A DNA stretch of 64,000 nucleotides from Massilia sp. R2A-15 (GTDB taxonomy: Bacteria > Pseudomonadota > Gammaproteobacteria > Burkholderiales > Burkholderiaceae_D): contig NZ_CP131935.1 of the NCBI RefSeq assembly GCF_030704305.1, positions 496,001-560,000 of the forward strand. The letters run 5' to 3'. Numbering within the stretch: the stretch's first letter is position 1; every line of letters begins with the position of its first letter. The translations under genes were made by a program, and so were the position numbers. Positions 45,887 through 56,633 of this stretch are shown in pieces. Below the pieces are notes generated by a model. The model ran no database searches. It was given only the letters and a program-made list of their open reading frames with translations, and was not told the origin of the DNA.

Positions 45887-47705
45887 ACCTACCGAGACGA
45901 ACGCCGCCGATATGGCCGGCAAGGACGAAGCAGTGCCGGCCAAGGCCAAGCGCCGCACCCGCGCGCAGATCGACGCCGACGAAGCGGCCGGCATCAGCAA
46001 GCCGCGCGCGAAGAAGGCTGTTGCGCCGAAAGCGGAAGCCGCGCCGGCAGTGGAGGCTGCGCCTGTCGCGCCTGCGCCGGCCGCCGCCGCGCCGGCGGAA
46101 GCGGCGCCGCGCCAGGAGCGTGGCCAGCGTCCGCCGCGCGGTCCGCGCCAGATGCGCGAGCAGCGCCAGGTGCGTGAAGCGAGCGCGCCGCAGCCGGCCG
46201 AAGGCGCCGAAGCAGTCGCCATCGCCGCGGAAGGCGCCGAAGCACCGCGCCGCGAGCGCGGTCCGCGTCCCGAGCGCCAGGCCGACGGCAAGCCGCGCCA
46301 GAAGAAGAACAAGAAGGGCAATCCCGGCCTGCAGCACCACAAGAAGCGTGGCGGCGCCACCGATGCCGACGAGGCCTTCTCGTACGTCACCTCCGACGCC
46401 TACGACGCCAACGACGGCGGCCGTTCGCAGCCGCAGAAGCCGGCGCGCCGCGACCTGACCTCCGACGACGACGCGCCGAAGCTGCACAAGGTGCTGGCCG
46501 AAGCTGGCCTCGGTTCTCGCCGCGACATGGAAGACCTGATCGTCGCCGGCCGCGTGTCGGTCAACGGCGAGCCGGCCCACATCGGCCAGCGCATCCTGCC
46601 GTCCGACGCCGTGCGCATCAACGGCAAGCTGATTCAGCGTAAGGTCAGCACCAAGCCGCCGCGCGTGCTCGTGTACCACAAGCCGGCCGGCGAGATCGTC
46701 AGCCAGGACGATCCGGAAGGCCGTCCGACCGTGTTCGACCGCCTGCCGACCATGAAGGCCGGTAAATGGCTGGCCGTCGGCCGCCTCGACTTCAACACCG
46801 AAGGCCTGCTGCTGTTTACCACCTCGGGCGACCTGGCCAACCGGCTGATGCACCCGCGTTACAACATCGACCGCGAATACGCCGTGCGCACGCTGGGCGA
46901 GCTGGAAGAAGGCATGCGCCAGAAGCTGCTGGCCGGCGTCGAGCTGGACGACGGCATGGCGAACTTCACCAAGATCGCCGACGGCGGCGGCGAAGGCATC
47001 AACAAGTGGTACCGCGTGGTGATCGGCGAAGGCCGCAACCGCGAAGTGCGCCGCATGTTCGAGGCGGTCGGCCTGACCGTGTCGCGCCTGATCCGCACCC
47101 GTTACGGCGCGATGACCCTGCCGTCCGGCCTGAAGCGCGGCCGCTGGGAAGAGCTGGAAGAAAACGACGTGCGCGCGCTGCTGGCCGCGTTCGGCGTCGA
47201 GAAGAAAGGCGAAAAAGTCGCCGTCGAGCGTGGCCCGAAAGGCCGCGGCCCGCAGCAGCAGCGTGGCGGCGAGCGCGGTGAGCCGGACGGCAACCGCATC
47301 GACCGCGACACGAACCGCAACGTCGATCCTTTCGCCGGCATGGGCGGGCGCGGCGGCCGGGGCGGACGTCCTCAGGGTCGCGGCACGCCGCTGGTCGGCG
47401 CCGGCTACGGCGGCATGGCGGGCGGGCATCCGACCGCCGGCGGCCGTCCGCAGGAGCCGGGGCAGGGGCAAGGTCCGCGGCAGGGCAAGCCGGCCGGCCA
47501 GGGCGGCCGTCCGCAAGGGCAGGGTCGTCCGGGCGGGCAGAGCGGCCGGCCGGGCGGCGGTGGCGCCGGCGGCAAGCCGCGCCAGCCCGATCCGTTGCAG
47601 ACCACCTTCGGCTTCGCCAATGCCGGCGGGTCGCGCCGTCCGCAGGGGCCGCAAGGCCCGCGCGGCAACGACCACGGTCTGCCGCGCCGCGGCCGCCGCG
47701 GTTAA
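45873..47705 (+). CDS. rluB: 23S rRNA pseudouridine synthase B with long disordered tails
   Basis: Makes the RluB-type pseudouridine (position 2605 in Escherichia coli numbering) in 23S rRNA. 610 residues, about twice the family core. The first about 200 residues are Ala/Pro/Glu/Arg-rich and look disordered. An S4 RNA-binding domain starts at about 202 ([20 protein letters not shown]). The catalytic domain has [14 protein letters not shown] with the catalytic Asp at residue 306. From about 450 to the end the chain is Gly/Arg/Pro/Gln-rich, RGG-like. ATG 45873 overlaps scpB; longer frames upstream are in a different frame from scpB and not supported. A palindromic repeat follows the stop. Confidence 0.93.
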
Positions 47706-47711
47706 GGAAAG

Positions 47712-47813
47712 ACCGTCGCTCCCGCGGAGGCGGGAGCCCATGCTGAAGCGGCGTGGTGATGCAATATGAATGAATCGTATTCAGCATGGGTTCCTGCCTC
47801 CGCAGGAACGGCA
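47712..47813. repeat. Dispersed palindromic repeat, CCCATGCTGA family
   Basis: Outer arms CTCCCGCGGAGGCGGGAG-CCCATGCTGAA and TTCAGCATGGG-TTCCTGCCTCCGCAGGAA are inverted around about 35 bp. The same CCCATGCTGA/TCAGCATGGG core occurs in every unit of the 17281 tandem array and, as one half, at 53457. Confidence 0.85.
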
Positions 47814-47852
47814 TGCAGGTGTTGTTTGAATGTCCATTTGCCTTTTGTGCGA

Positions 47853-47881
47853 TTGCGGTGTATGTCGAAAGGCGCTATAAT
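47853..47881 (+). promoter_or_regulatory. Predicted sigma-70 promoter for the rimP-nusA-infB operon
   Basis: TTGCGG (47853-47858), 17-bp spacer, consensus TATAAT (47876-47881). Predicted transcription start is near 47888, about 120 nt before rimP. Confidence 0.7.
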
Positions 47882-47954
47882 CCGTAGCCTAATAAAAGTT
47901 TCTTTGCTGCGTGTTCTGCGTGCAAGTGCTTTCATCTGGTAGGGATTTTGGAAG

Positions 47955-47979
47955 ATGGGCAGATGCCCATTTTTTTTTT
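47955..47979 (+). terminator. Terminator-like hairpin in the rimP leader, candidate attenuator
   Basis: Stem ATGGGC / GCCCAT, loop AGAT, followed directly by nine T. It lies between the promoter at 47853-47881 and the rimP start at 48012, so it can only act on the leader transcript. A terminator in the rimP-nusA leader is known in enterobacteria as the rimP leader; equivalence here is inferred. Confidence 0.7.
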
Positions 47980-48011
47980 GGTAAATCGTTTTTAGGGTTG
48001 GAGAAGTTCGA

Positions 48012-50062
<2,051 letters not shown>

Positions 50063-50108
50063 TTTGCATATCTTTATCATCTCAGCGACACATAGAAAAG
50101 AGGACTGA

Positions 50109-52937
50109 ATGGCGAGTAACAACGTAGCCCAATTTGCCACCGAACTGAAGATGCCTGCAGACTTGCTGCTGACGCAGCTGCGTTCTGCCGGCGTCGAAAA
50201 AAGTTCGACGTCAGATCCATTGTCGAAAGATGATAAGGATAAGCTGTTGAATCACCTGCGCCGCACCCACGGCGCCGCTGGCGACACCGAAAAGAAGAAG
50301 ATCACGCTGACGCGCAAGGAAACCACCGAGATCAAGCAGGCTGACGCCTCGGGCAAGTCGCGCACGATTCAGGTCGCGGTCAAGAAAGTGCGCACCTTCG
50401 TGCAGCGCGACGAGCCGGTTGCGCCCGTCGCCGCGCCGGCCGCGCCGGCCGCTCCCGTGATCGACGCCGCCGAAGTGGCGCGCCGTGAAGAGGAAGCGCG
50501 CCGCCAGGCCGAGCTGATCGCCCGTCAGGAAGCAGACCTGCGCGAGAAGCAGGAACGCCTCGCCAAGCTCGACGCCGAAAAAGAAGCCCAGGCCAAGCAG
50601 GCCGAAGCCGAAGCGAAGAAGCAGGCCGCCGAGGAAGCCAAGCGTGTAGCGGCCCAGGCCGCGACCGCGACCGCCGGCGCCGCTGACGACGCCGCCGCCA
50701 AGAAGGCTGCCGACGACGAAGCCAAGGCCAAGGCTGCCGCCGCCGCCAAGGAAGCTGCCGCCCGCGCCGAAGCGAACGAAAAGGCGCGCAAGGCCGTGGC
50801 CGACGAAGTGGCCCAGATCAAGGCCATGATGAATGCGCCGCGCCGTGCGATCAAGGCTCCCGAGCCGGTCGCGCCGCCGGTTGCCGCCTTGAAGCCGAAG
50901 GCGCCGGAAGGCACGCTGCACAAGCCGGCCGACACCAAGAAGCCGGGCGACAAGCCGGGCGACAAGAAGGTACTCGGCCCGGACAAGAAGTCGATCAAGT
51001 CGGCCAACGTGTCCTCGACCTGGTCGGACGACGCCAAGAAACGCGGCGCGCCTGGCTCGATCAAGCCGCGCGGCAACGTCGGCTCCGGCGGACGCGACGG
51101 CTGGCGCGGTGGCGCCAAGGGCCGCCGTCCTTCGCACCACGAAGACCGCGAAAGCAATTTCCAGGCGCCGACCGAAGCGGTCATCAAGGACGTCCACGTC
51201 CCTGAGACCATCACGGTCGCCGAACTGGCGCACAAGATGTCCGTCAAGGCATCCGAAGTGATCAAGCAGCTGATGAAGCTGGGCCAGATGTGCACCATCA
51301 ACCAGGTGCTGGACCAGGAAACGGCGATGATTCTCGTCGAAGAAATGGGCCACAAGGCATTTGCCGCGGCCGAGGACGATCCGGAAGCGCTGCTGGCCGA
51401 CCAGGGTGAGCACACCCACTTCGAGTCGAGCGCGCGCGCACCGGTGGTCACCGTCATGGGTCACGTCGACCACGGCAAGACTTCGCTGCTGGACTACATC
51501 CGCCGCGCCAAAGTGGCGTCGGGCGAAGCGGGCGGCATTACGCAGCACATCGGCGCTTACCACGTCGAAACGCCGCGCGGCATGATCACCTTCCTCGACA
51601 CCCCGGGCCACGAAGCGTTTACCGCGATGCGTGCACGCGGCGCCAAGGCCACCGACATCGTCATCCTGGTGGTGGCTGCGGACGACGGCGTGATGCCGCA
51701 GACGAAGGAAGCGATCGCCCACGCGAAAGCTGCCGGCGTGCCGCTGGTTGTTGCGATCAACAAGATCGACAAGCCGGGTGGCAACGTCGATCGCGTGACG
51801 CAGGAACTGGTCGCCGAACAGGTGGTGCCGGAAGAATACGGTGGCGAATCGCCATTCGTGCCGGTGTCGGCCAAGACCGGCCAGGGCATCGACGACCTGC
51901 TCGAGCAAGTGCTGCTGCAGGCCGAAGTGCTGGAACTCAAAGCCCCGATCGATGCGCCGGCGCGCGGCCTGGTGGTCGAAGGCCGTCTCGACAAGGGCAA
52001 GGGCCCGGTCGCGACCATCCTCGTCCAGTCCGGCACGCTCAAGCGCGGCGACGTGATCCTGGCGGGCTCCTCGTTCGGCCGCGTCCGCGCGATGCTCGAC
52101 GAAAACGGCAAGCCGATCACCGAAGCCGGTCCATCGATTCCGGTCGAGATCCAGGGCCTGACCGAAGTGCCGGTCGCCGGTGAAGAAGTCATGGTCATGG
52201 CCGACGAGCGCAAGGCGCGTGAAATCGGTCTGTTCCGTCAAGGTAAGTTCCGCGACGTCAAACTGGCCAAGCAGCAGGCGGCGAAGCTGGAAAACATGTT
52301 CGAAAACATGGGCGAAGGCGAAGTCAAGAACCTTCCGATCATCGTCAAGACCGACGTGCAGGGTTCGATGGAAGCGCTGGTCGGCTCGCTGCAGAAGCTG
52401 TCCACGTCAGAAGTGCGCGTGCAGGTCGTGCACTCGGCGGTCGGCGGCATTACCGAGTCGGACGTCAACCTGGCGGTCGCGTCGAAGGCAGTCATCATCG
52501 GCTTCAACGCCCGTGCCGACGCCCAGGCGCGCAAGCTGGCCGAGTCGAATGGTGTGGATATTCGTTACTACAACATCATTTACGACGCGATCGAAGAGAT
52601 CAAGGCTGCGCTGTCGGGCATGCTGGCGCCGGAGAAGCGCGAGCACGTCACCGGCCAGGTCGAGATTCGCCAGGTCATCCTGGTGTCGAAGGTCGGCGCG
52701 GTTGCCGGTTGCCTGGTCACCGATGGCGTCGTCAAGCGCACCTCGTCGGTCCGCCTGCTGCGCAACAACATCGTCGTGTGGACTGGCGAGATCGACTCGC
52801 TCAAGCGTTTCAAGGACGATGCGAAAGAAGTGCGCGCCGGCCTCGAGTGCGGCCTGTCGCTGAAGAACTACAACGACATCCAGGTTGGCGACACCCTGGA
52901 AGTGTTCGAAGTTCAGGAAATCGCCCGTACGCTGTAA
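50109..52937 (+). CDS. infB: Translation initiation factor IF-2
   Basis: 942-residue GTPase that brings fMet-tRNA to the 30S subunit and promotes subunit joining. GAGG eight bases before ATG marks the start. It starts with an IF2-N domain ([26 protein letters not shown]). A long Ala/Glu/Lys-rich linker with coiled-coil character (about 110-240) and a second IF2-N segment ([26 protein letters not shown]) come before the G domain at about 445. That domain has G1 [16 protein letters not shown]3 [12 protein letters not shown] and G4 NKIDKP. Domains II-IV follow, ending [11 protein letters not shown]. Standard neighbour of nusA; a strong terminator follows. Confidence 0.97.
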   Translation: MASNNVAQFATELKMPADLLLTQLRSAGVEKSSTSDPLSKDDKDKLLNHLRRTHGAAGDTEKKKITLTRKETTEIKQADASGKSRTIQVAVKKVRTFVQRDEPVAPVAAPAAPAAPVIDAAEVARREEEARRQAELIARQEADLREKQERLAKLDAEKEAQAKQAEAEAKKQAAEEAKRVAAQAATATAGAADDAAAKKAADDEAKAKAAAAAKEAAARAEANEKARKAVADEVAQIKAMMNAPRRAIKAPEPVAPPVAALKPKAPEGTLHKPADTKKPGDKPGDKKVLGPDKKSIKSANVSSTWSDDAKKRGAPGSIKPRGNVGSGGRDGWRGGAKGRRPSHHEDRESNFQAPTEAVIKDVHVPETITVAELAHKMSVKASEVIKQLMKLGQMCTINQVLDQETAMILVEEMGHKAFAAAEDDPEALLADQGEHTHFESSARAPVVTVMGHVDHGKTSLLDYIRRAKVASGEAGGITQHIGAYHVETPRGMITFLDTPGHEAFTAMRARGAKATDIVILVVAADDGVMPQTKEAIAHAKAAGVPLVVAINKIDKPGGNVDRVTQELVAEQVVPEEYGGESPFVPVSAKTGQGIDDLLEQVLLQAEVLELKAPIDAPARGLVVEGRLDKGKGPVATILVQSGTLKRGDVILAGSSFGRVRAMLDENGKPITEAGPSIPVEIQGLTEVPVAGEEVMVMADERKAREIGLFRQGKFRDVKLAKQQAAKLENMFENMGEGEVKNLPIIVKTDVQGSMEALVGSLQKLSTSEVRVQVVHSAVGGITESDVNLAVASKAVIIGFNARADAQARKLAESNGVDIRYYNIIYDAIEEIKAALSGMLAPEKREHVTGQVEIRQVILVSKVGAVAGCLVTDGVVKRTSSVRLLRNNIVVWTGEIDSLKRFKDDAKEVRAGLECGLSLKNYNDIQVGDTLEVFEVQEIARTL

Positions 52938-52954
52938 TTGCGTCTAGCGCTACC

Positions 52955-53001
52955 CGCAGGGCGCCAATCGGCATCGCGCTGATTGGCGCCCTGCGTTTTT
53001 T
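52955..53001 (+). terminator. Intrinsic terminator between infB and rbfA
   Basis: A 15-bp perfect stem CGCAGGGCGCCAATC / GATTGGCGCCCTGCG with an 11-base loop and T-run. It sits inside a gene cluster that is usually one operon, so rbfA-truB may need read-through or their own promoter. Confidence 0.9.
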
Positions 53002-53021
53002 ATAAGAAGTAAGATACGAAC

Positions 53022-53447
53022 ATGGCTAAACATAGCAAAAACATCCCGGCGCGCGGCTTGCGCGTGGCCGACCAGATCCAGAAGGACCTGTCGCTGATCA
53101 TCGCCGGCGGCCTCAAGGATCCGCGCATCGGCATGGTCACCCTGACTGAAGTGCAGCTCACGCCCGACTACGCGCACGCCAAGGTGTTCTACACCCTGCT
53201 GAGCGACAAGAAGGAAGCGATCAAGAACACCCAGGACGGGCTGAACGCCGCGGCCGGCTTCATTCGCAACCAGCTGGGCAAGCAGTTGCACATCCACACG
53301 CTGCCGCAACTGCATTTCGTGCACGACACTTCGACTTCGCGCGGCATGGAAATGTCGCTGCTGATCGACCAGGCCAACGCCAGCCGCGCGGCCGACGCCG
53401 AGCCGGATGCAGTGCCAGAGACGCCCGACGCGCCTTCGGAATCCTGA
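53022..53447 (+). CDS. rbfA: 30S ribosome-binding factor RbfA
   Basis: 141 residues. Binds the 30S subunit during late assembly and is needed for 16S 5'-end processing and cold growth. The family motif is [49 protein letters not shown] in the KH-type core, and [20 protein letters not shown] closes it. The C-terminal about 20 residues are an acidic Ala/Pro tail. It begins 20 bp after the terminator that ends infB. A palindromic repeat begins 10 bp after its stop, before truB. Confidence 0.95.
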   Translation: MAKHSKNIPARGLRVADQIQKDLSLIIAGGLKDPRIGMVTLTEVQLTPDYAHAKVFYTLLSDKKEAIKNTQDGLNAAAGFIRNQLGKQLHIHTLPQLHFVHDTSTSRGMEMSLLIDQANASRAADAEPDAVPETPDAPSES

Positions 53448-53456
53448 TCCTGATCG

Positions 53457-53538
53457 CCGTCGTTCCTGCGAAGGCAGGAACCCATGCTGAGTTGCTGTTC
53501 ACGCGGCGTATGGATTCCTGCCTTCGCAGGAATGACGG
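53457..53538. repeat. Dispersed palindromic repeat, CCCATGCTGA family
   Basis: CGTTCCTGCGAAGGCAGGAA-CCCATGCTGA, 20 bases, then a second hairpin ATTCCTGCCTTCGCAGGAAT followed by GACGG. Outer hairpins match the 47712 element and resemble the tandem array at 17281. Located between rbfA and truB. Confidence 0.88.
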
Positions 53539-53569
53539 TTTTGCGTGTAGCTAAGCAAATTTGGCAACG

Positions 53570-54493
53570 ATGAAACCACAACACCCCAAGAAAGTCCGCG
53601 ACCTTGTCGATGGCGTGCTGCTGCTCGACAAGCCGGTCGGCCTGTCGTCGAACGACGCGCTGATCAAGGCCAAGCGCATCCTCAACGCCAAGAAGGCCGG
53701 CCACACCGGCACGCTCGACCCGTTCGCCACCGGCCTGCTGCCGCTGTGCTTCGGCGAAGCGACCAAGTTCTCGCAAGACCTCCTGGAAGCGGACAAGACC
53801 TACGAGACCACGGTCCATCTCGGCGTCACCACCAATACGGGCGACACCGAAGGCGAGACCATCGAAACGCGCGAGGTCAACGTCACGCCCGAGCAGATCG
53901 AAGCGGTGCTGGCGCAGTTCCGCGGCCCGATCATGCAGGTGCCGCCGATGTACTCGGCCCTGAAGCGCGATGGCAAGGCCTATTACGAATATGCGCGCGA
54001 GGGCATTGTGCTGGAGCGCGAAGCGCGTCCGGTGACGATTCTCGATCTGAAATTTTTGGAATATTCCGCGCCGTTTTTGAAATTATCTGTCACCTGTTCC
54101 AAGGGCACCTACATCCGCGTGCTGGGCGAAGACATCGGCAACGCGCTCGGCTGCGGCGCCCATTTGAACGCGCTGCGCCGCACGCAGGTCGGCGCGCTGA
54201 CGGCCGACGGCATGGTCACGCTGGAGCAGATGCAGGCCAATCCGGCGCCGCTGACGATGCTGGCGCCGGTCGATGCGCTGCTGGCGAGCTTCCCCGCGGT
54301 GCAGCTGACCGAGGATCTGGCCAAGCGCTTCCTGAACGGCCAGCGCCTGGCGCTGGGCAAGGAAGACGTCGCCGTGCCGGCCGAGCAGGGCAGGGTGCGC
54401 GTCTACCTGGCCGACAAGCTGCTGGGCACCGCAATCCTGCAGGAGTTCTCCATCCTCGCGCCGGAGCGCCTGATCGCTTTCAAACCCGCATAG
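53570..54493 (+). CDS. truB: tRNA pseudouridine(55) synthase TruB
   Basis: 307 residues from ATG 53570 (a TTG three codons earlier is also in frame; neither has a strong ribosome-binding site). Converts U55 to pseudouridine in the T-loop of tRNAs. The catalytic motif GHTGTLDPFATGLLPLCFGEATKF contains the catalytic Asp at about 47. GVLLLDKPVGLSSNDAL is the N-terminal signature, and RIHR-like KGTYIRVLGEDIGNALGCGAHL lies in the thumb region. The C-terminal PUA-like extension (VYLADKLLGTAILQEFSI...) is present. Usual neighbour of rbfA, here separated by a palindromic repeat. Confidence 0.95.
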   Translation: MKPQHPKKVRDLVDGVLLLDKPVGLSSNDALIKAKRILNAKKAGHTGTLDPFATGLLPLCFGEATKFSQDLLEADKTYETTVHLGVTTNTGDTEGETIETREVNVTPEQIEAVLAQFRGPIMQVPPMYSALKRDGKAYYEYAREGIVLEREARPVTILDLKFLEYSAPFLKLSVTCSKGTYIRVLGEDIGNALGCGAHLNALRRTQVGALTADGMVTLEQMQANPAPLTMLAPVDALLASFPAVQLTEDLAKRFLNGQRLALGKEDVAVPAEQGRVRVYLADKLLGTAILQEFSILAPERLIAFKPA

Positions 54494-54569
54494 TCCCGAT
54501 TGTATTGGGAGTGCAGCTGGTGTAGCATCCATTGCTTGCCAATCCTGCAACCTGGACCGGAGAAATGCG

Positions 54570-55097
54570 ATGTGCCGATTACTTGCCGTTCTGCTGATGG
54601 CGGCTTGCTCGTCCGTCGGCGCCAGCGAATTCGATGAGCGTGCTGCGCTGGCGGCCAAGGTCGTCGAGCTGATGCGTGGCCCCGCCGCTGAATGCAACGT
54701 GACGCCCGAAGCGCTGGCCAGGCGGCTGGCTGACACCTACCGCACGCGTCCGGGCGATTTCTCCGGCATATCGCCGCAGTCGGCGTACTGGCCGGAAGTC
54801 GAGCGCATCTGGCGCGAGTTCTACGCGGCGCAGTGCGCGGAGGCGCCAATCGATTTCGGGACCCGCCTCGTCATCAAGAACTATGCGGCGCGCATGTCGG
54901 TGCAGGAGTTGCGCGATGCGGTCGCCTTTTTCAGCTCGCCCAGCGGCCGTTCCATGCGCGCCGCTAACGTGAAGCTTGCCAACGACTTCCCGGACGGGCT
55001 TGGCGAGCTGGCTGAACGGCCTCAGAGCAAAGCGTCGCTTGTTTATCGCCGCGCCATGGGGCGTCTCAAGGAACAGTACGAGGCAAATCCGCGCTGA
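54570..55097 (+). CDS. Secreted DUF2059-like protein (first of tandem pair)
   Basis: 175 residues. The N-terminus MCRLLAVLLMAACSSVGASEF looks like a short signal peptide. GGAGAAATGCGATG places GGAG about eight bases before the start. The C-terminal part (MSVQELRDAVAFFSSPSGRSMRAANVKL) resembles the DUF2059 pattern of a helix with F-x-S-P-x-G. The central block ISPQSAYWPEVERIWREFYAAQC is shared almost word for word with the next gene, so the pair is a tandem duplication. Two conserved Cys flank this block and may form a disulfide. Function unknown. Confidence 0.75.
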   Translation: MCRLLAVLLMAACSSVGASEFDERAALAAKVVELMRGPAAECNVTPEALARRLADTYRTRPGDFSGISPQSAYWPEVERIWREFYAAQCAEAPIDFGTRLVIKNYAARMSVQELRDAVAFFSSPSGRSMRAANVKLANDFPDGLGELAERPQSKASLVYRRAMGRLKEQYEANPR

Positions 55098-55162
55098 GCT
55101 GGCGAACCCGCCCGACTTGTCCGTGTTACATTTCCGTATCACTCCACCTGAGGCTGCTTGCC

Positions 55163-55705
55163 ATGCGTTACCTGCTCGTCTGCGTCGCCTTGTGTTCCGC
55201 CACTGCCGCGCAAGCGGCGGATCCTGTCCCGAAACCAGACCCGGCCAAACAGCTGGCCCAGCTGGTGCTGCGCACCCAGGAAGGCGAAGCGGCGGCCAAG
55301 GAAAACGCCTGTCCTCCCGATCGCACCGCGTTTAGCGAGAAGATGAAGCGCGACTACTTGAACATGTCGATGAGCTACGGCGGCATTTCGCCGCAGTCGT
55401 ACTACTGGCCGGAAGTCGAAGAGTTGTTCTACCAGTTCCGCAGCGCGCAGTGCCCGAACACCAAGAGCCCGGTCGACACCTTCGCCGAGACGGTGAGCAA
55501 GGAAATGTCGACAGCCGAGATCGACGCGGCGATCGCGTTCTACGGCTCCGCGGAGGGCAAGCGCGTGCTGGCCGGTGTGGCCAAGGCGCAGCAGGCGGTG
55601 CAGGGCGCGATGTTCCAGCGCTCGGCGCAGGGCGATGCAGCCGGCGTCGCGTACCGGGAAGGCTTGCGCGAGCTGATCGCGCGCTACAAGGCCGATCCGC
55701 GCTGA
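55163..55705 (+). CDS. Secreted DUF2059-like protein (second of tandem pair)
   Basis: 180 residues with a clear signal peptide ending SATAAQA near residue 19. It repeats the organisation of its upstream neighbour: a conserved Cys before the shared block (ENACPPDRT), then ISPQSYYWPEVEELFYQFRSAQC, then MSTAEIDAAIAFYGSAEGKRVLAG of DUF2059 type. Divergence between the two copies is high outside these blocks, so the duplication is not recent. The pair starts 65 bp apart and is probably co-transcribed. Periplasmic location is expected; the function is unknown. Confidence 0.78.
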   Translation: MRYLLVCVALCSATAAQAADPVPKPDPAKQLAQLVLRTQEGEAAAKENACPPDRTAFSEKMKRDYLNMSMSYGGISPQSYYWPEVEELFYQFRSAQCPNTKSPVDTFAETVSKEMSTAEIDAAIAFYGSAEGKRVLAGVAKAQQAVQGAMFQRSAQGDAAGVAYREGLRELIARYKADPR

Positions 55706-55758
55706 CGGAGCAGTCGATATCAACCGGTATATAGGCGCTCTTGACTGAGCCTCAGAAC

Positions 55759-55783
55759 AGACTAGACTAGCTTAGTCTAGTCT
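55759..55783. promoter_or_regulatory. Palindromic operator of the toxin-antitoxin module
   Basis: Perfect 11-bp inverted repeat AGACTAGACTA-GCT-TAGTCTAGTCT, 14 bp before the antitoxin start. It is built from nested TAGTCTA repeats. Phd/YefM antitoxins bind such palindromes to repress their own operon; the binding here is inferred. Confidence 0.75.
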
Positions 55784-55797
55784 AGCTGGAGTACGCT

Positions 55798-56043
55798 ATG
55801 CGCACCGTGAACATGCTTGAGGCAAAAACGCACCTTTCTCGCTTGGTGGACCGCGCCGTCCAAGGTGAGCCGTTCATTATTGCAAAGGCCGGCAAACCTT
55901 TAGTGAAAGTTATTGCATTGGATGCCCCAATCGCGGCCAAGCCACGGCGCCTGGGCTTCCTTGCCGGAGAATTTTCGATCCCCGACGACTTCGACACCAT
56001 GGGAGCTCAGGAAATCGAACAGTTGTTCGAGAGTGGAGAGTGA
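55798..56043 (+). CDS. Phd/YefM-family antitoxin
   Basis: 81 residues, typical. GGAG six bases before ATG. The N-terminal DNA-binding fold is MRTVNMLEAKTHLSRLVDRAVQGEPFIIAKAGKPLVKVIAL, the standard Phd motif with E-A-K-x-x-L-S-x-L. The C-terminal half (FLAGEFSIPDDFD...EIEQLFESGE) is the acidic toxin-neutralising tail usual with PIN toxins. A palindromic operator lies just upstream. The stop overlaps the toxin start. A/T content is higher than in flanking genes, consistent with horizontal transfer. Confidence 0.93.
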   Translation: MRTVNMLEAKTHLSRLVDRAVQGEPFIIAKAGKPLVKVIALDAPIAAKPRRLGFLAGEFSIPDDFDTMGAQEIEQLFESGE

Positions 56044-56426
56044 AGCTGCTGTTGGATACCCATGTGCTTCTGTGGTCCGCGGTGGCCCCCGAGAAATTAT
56101 CAGACAGCGCCAGGGCGTTGCTCTCCGATCCTCAGAATGAACTGATGTTTAGCGCGGCGAGTTTGTGGGAGATCGCCATCAAGCGCGGGCTTGCACGAAG
56201 CGATTTCCGGACAGATGCTCGCGTTCTGCGGCGAAGCCTGATCGACAATGGCTACACCGAGGTGCCCGTCACCAGTGAGCACGCTGTGGCGATCGATGGC
56301 TTACCGGGCATTCACAAAGATCCGTTTGACCGCATTCTGGTGGCGCAATCCATTGTTGAGGGCGTCACGTTGGTCACGGGGGATTCATTACTGGCGCAAT
56401 ATCCCGGACCGGTCCATCGCATTTAG
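56040..56426 (+). CDS. PIN-domain toxin (VapC-like ribonuclease)
   Basis: 128 residues from GTG 56040, overlapping the antitoxin by four bases (GTGA). PIN-domain endoribonuclease. The acidic metal site is visible: Asp in LLLDTHVLLW, Glu in AASLWEIAIK, Asp in GIHKDPFDRILVAQ and Asp in LVTGDSLLAQY. This subgroup (often called type II toxin VapC, DUF-like PIN_Sll0205 style) is normally paired with Phd-type antitoxins, as here. Target RNA unknown. The module sits between the DUF2059-like pair and typA. Confidence 0.93.
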   Translation: MKLLLDTHVLLWSAVAPEKLSDSARALLSDPQNELMFSAASLWEIAIKRGLARSDFRTDARVLRRSLIDNGYTEVPVTSEHAVAIDGLPGIHKDPFDRILVAQSIVEGVTLVTGDSLLAQYPGPVHRI

Positions 56427-56633
56427 TCCGATCACCTCAGTCCCAGCTCGGACAGTTCGCTCTCCATCTGCTGCCGGGAAATTAAGCAAGCCATTGAAAT
56501 TGCGTCTGTTTTTCCGCTGTTGCGATGCAATACGCGCTGCGCGTGCTATACTAGTCGGTTCCCGGAATCAGAAACACCGTACACCTTCGTACACCTCGTA
56601 CCTCAGTACGTACCTTCTCAGTTCATTACGACC

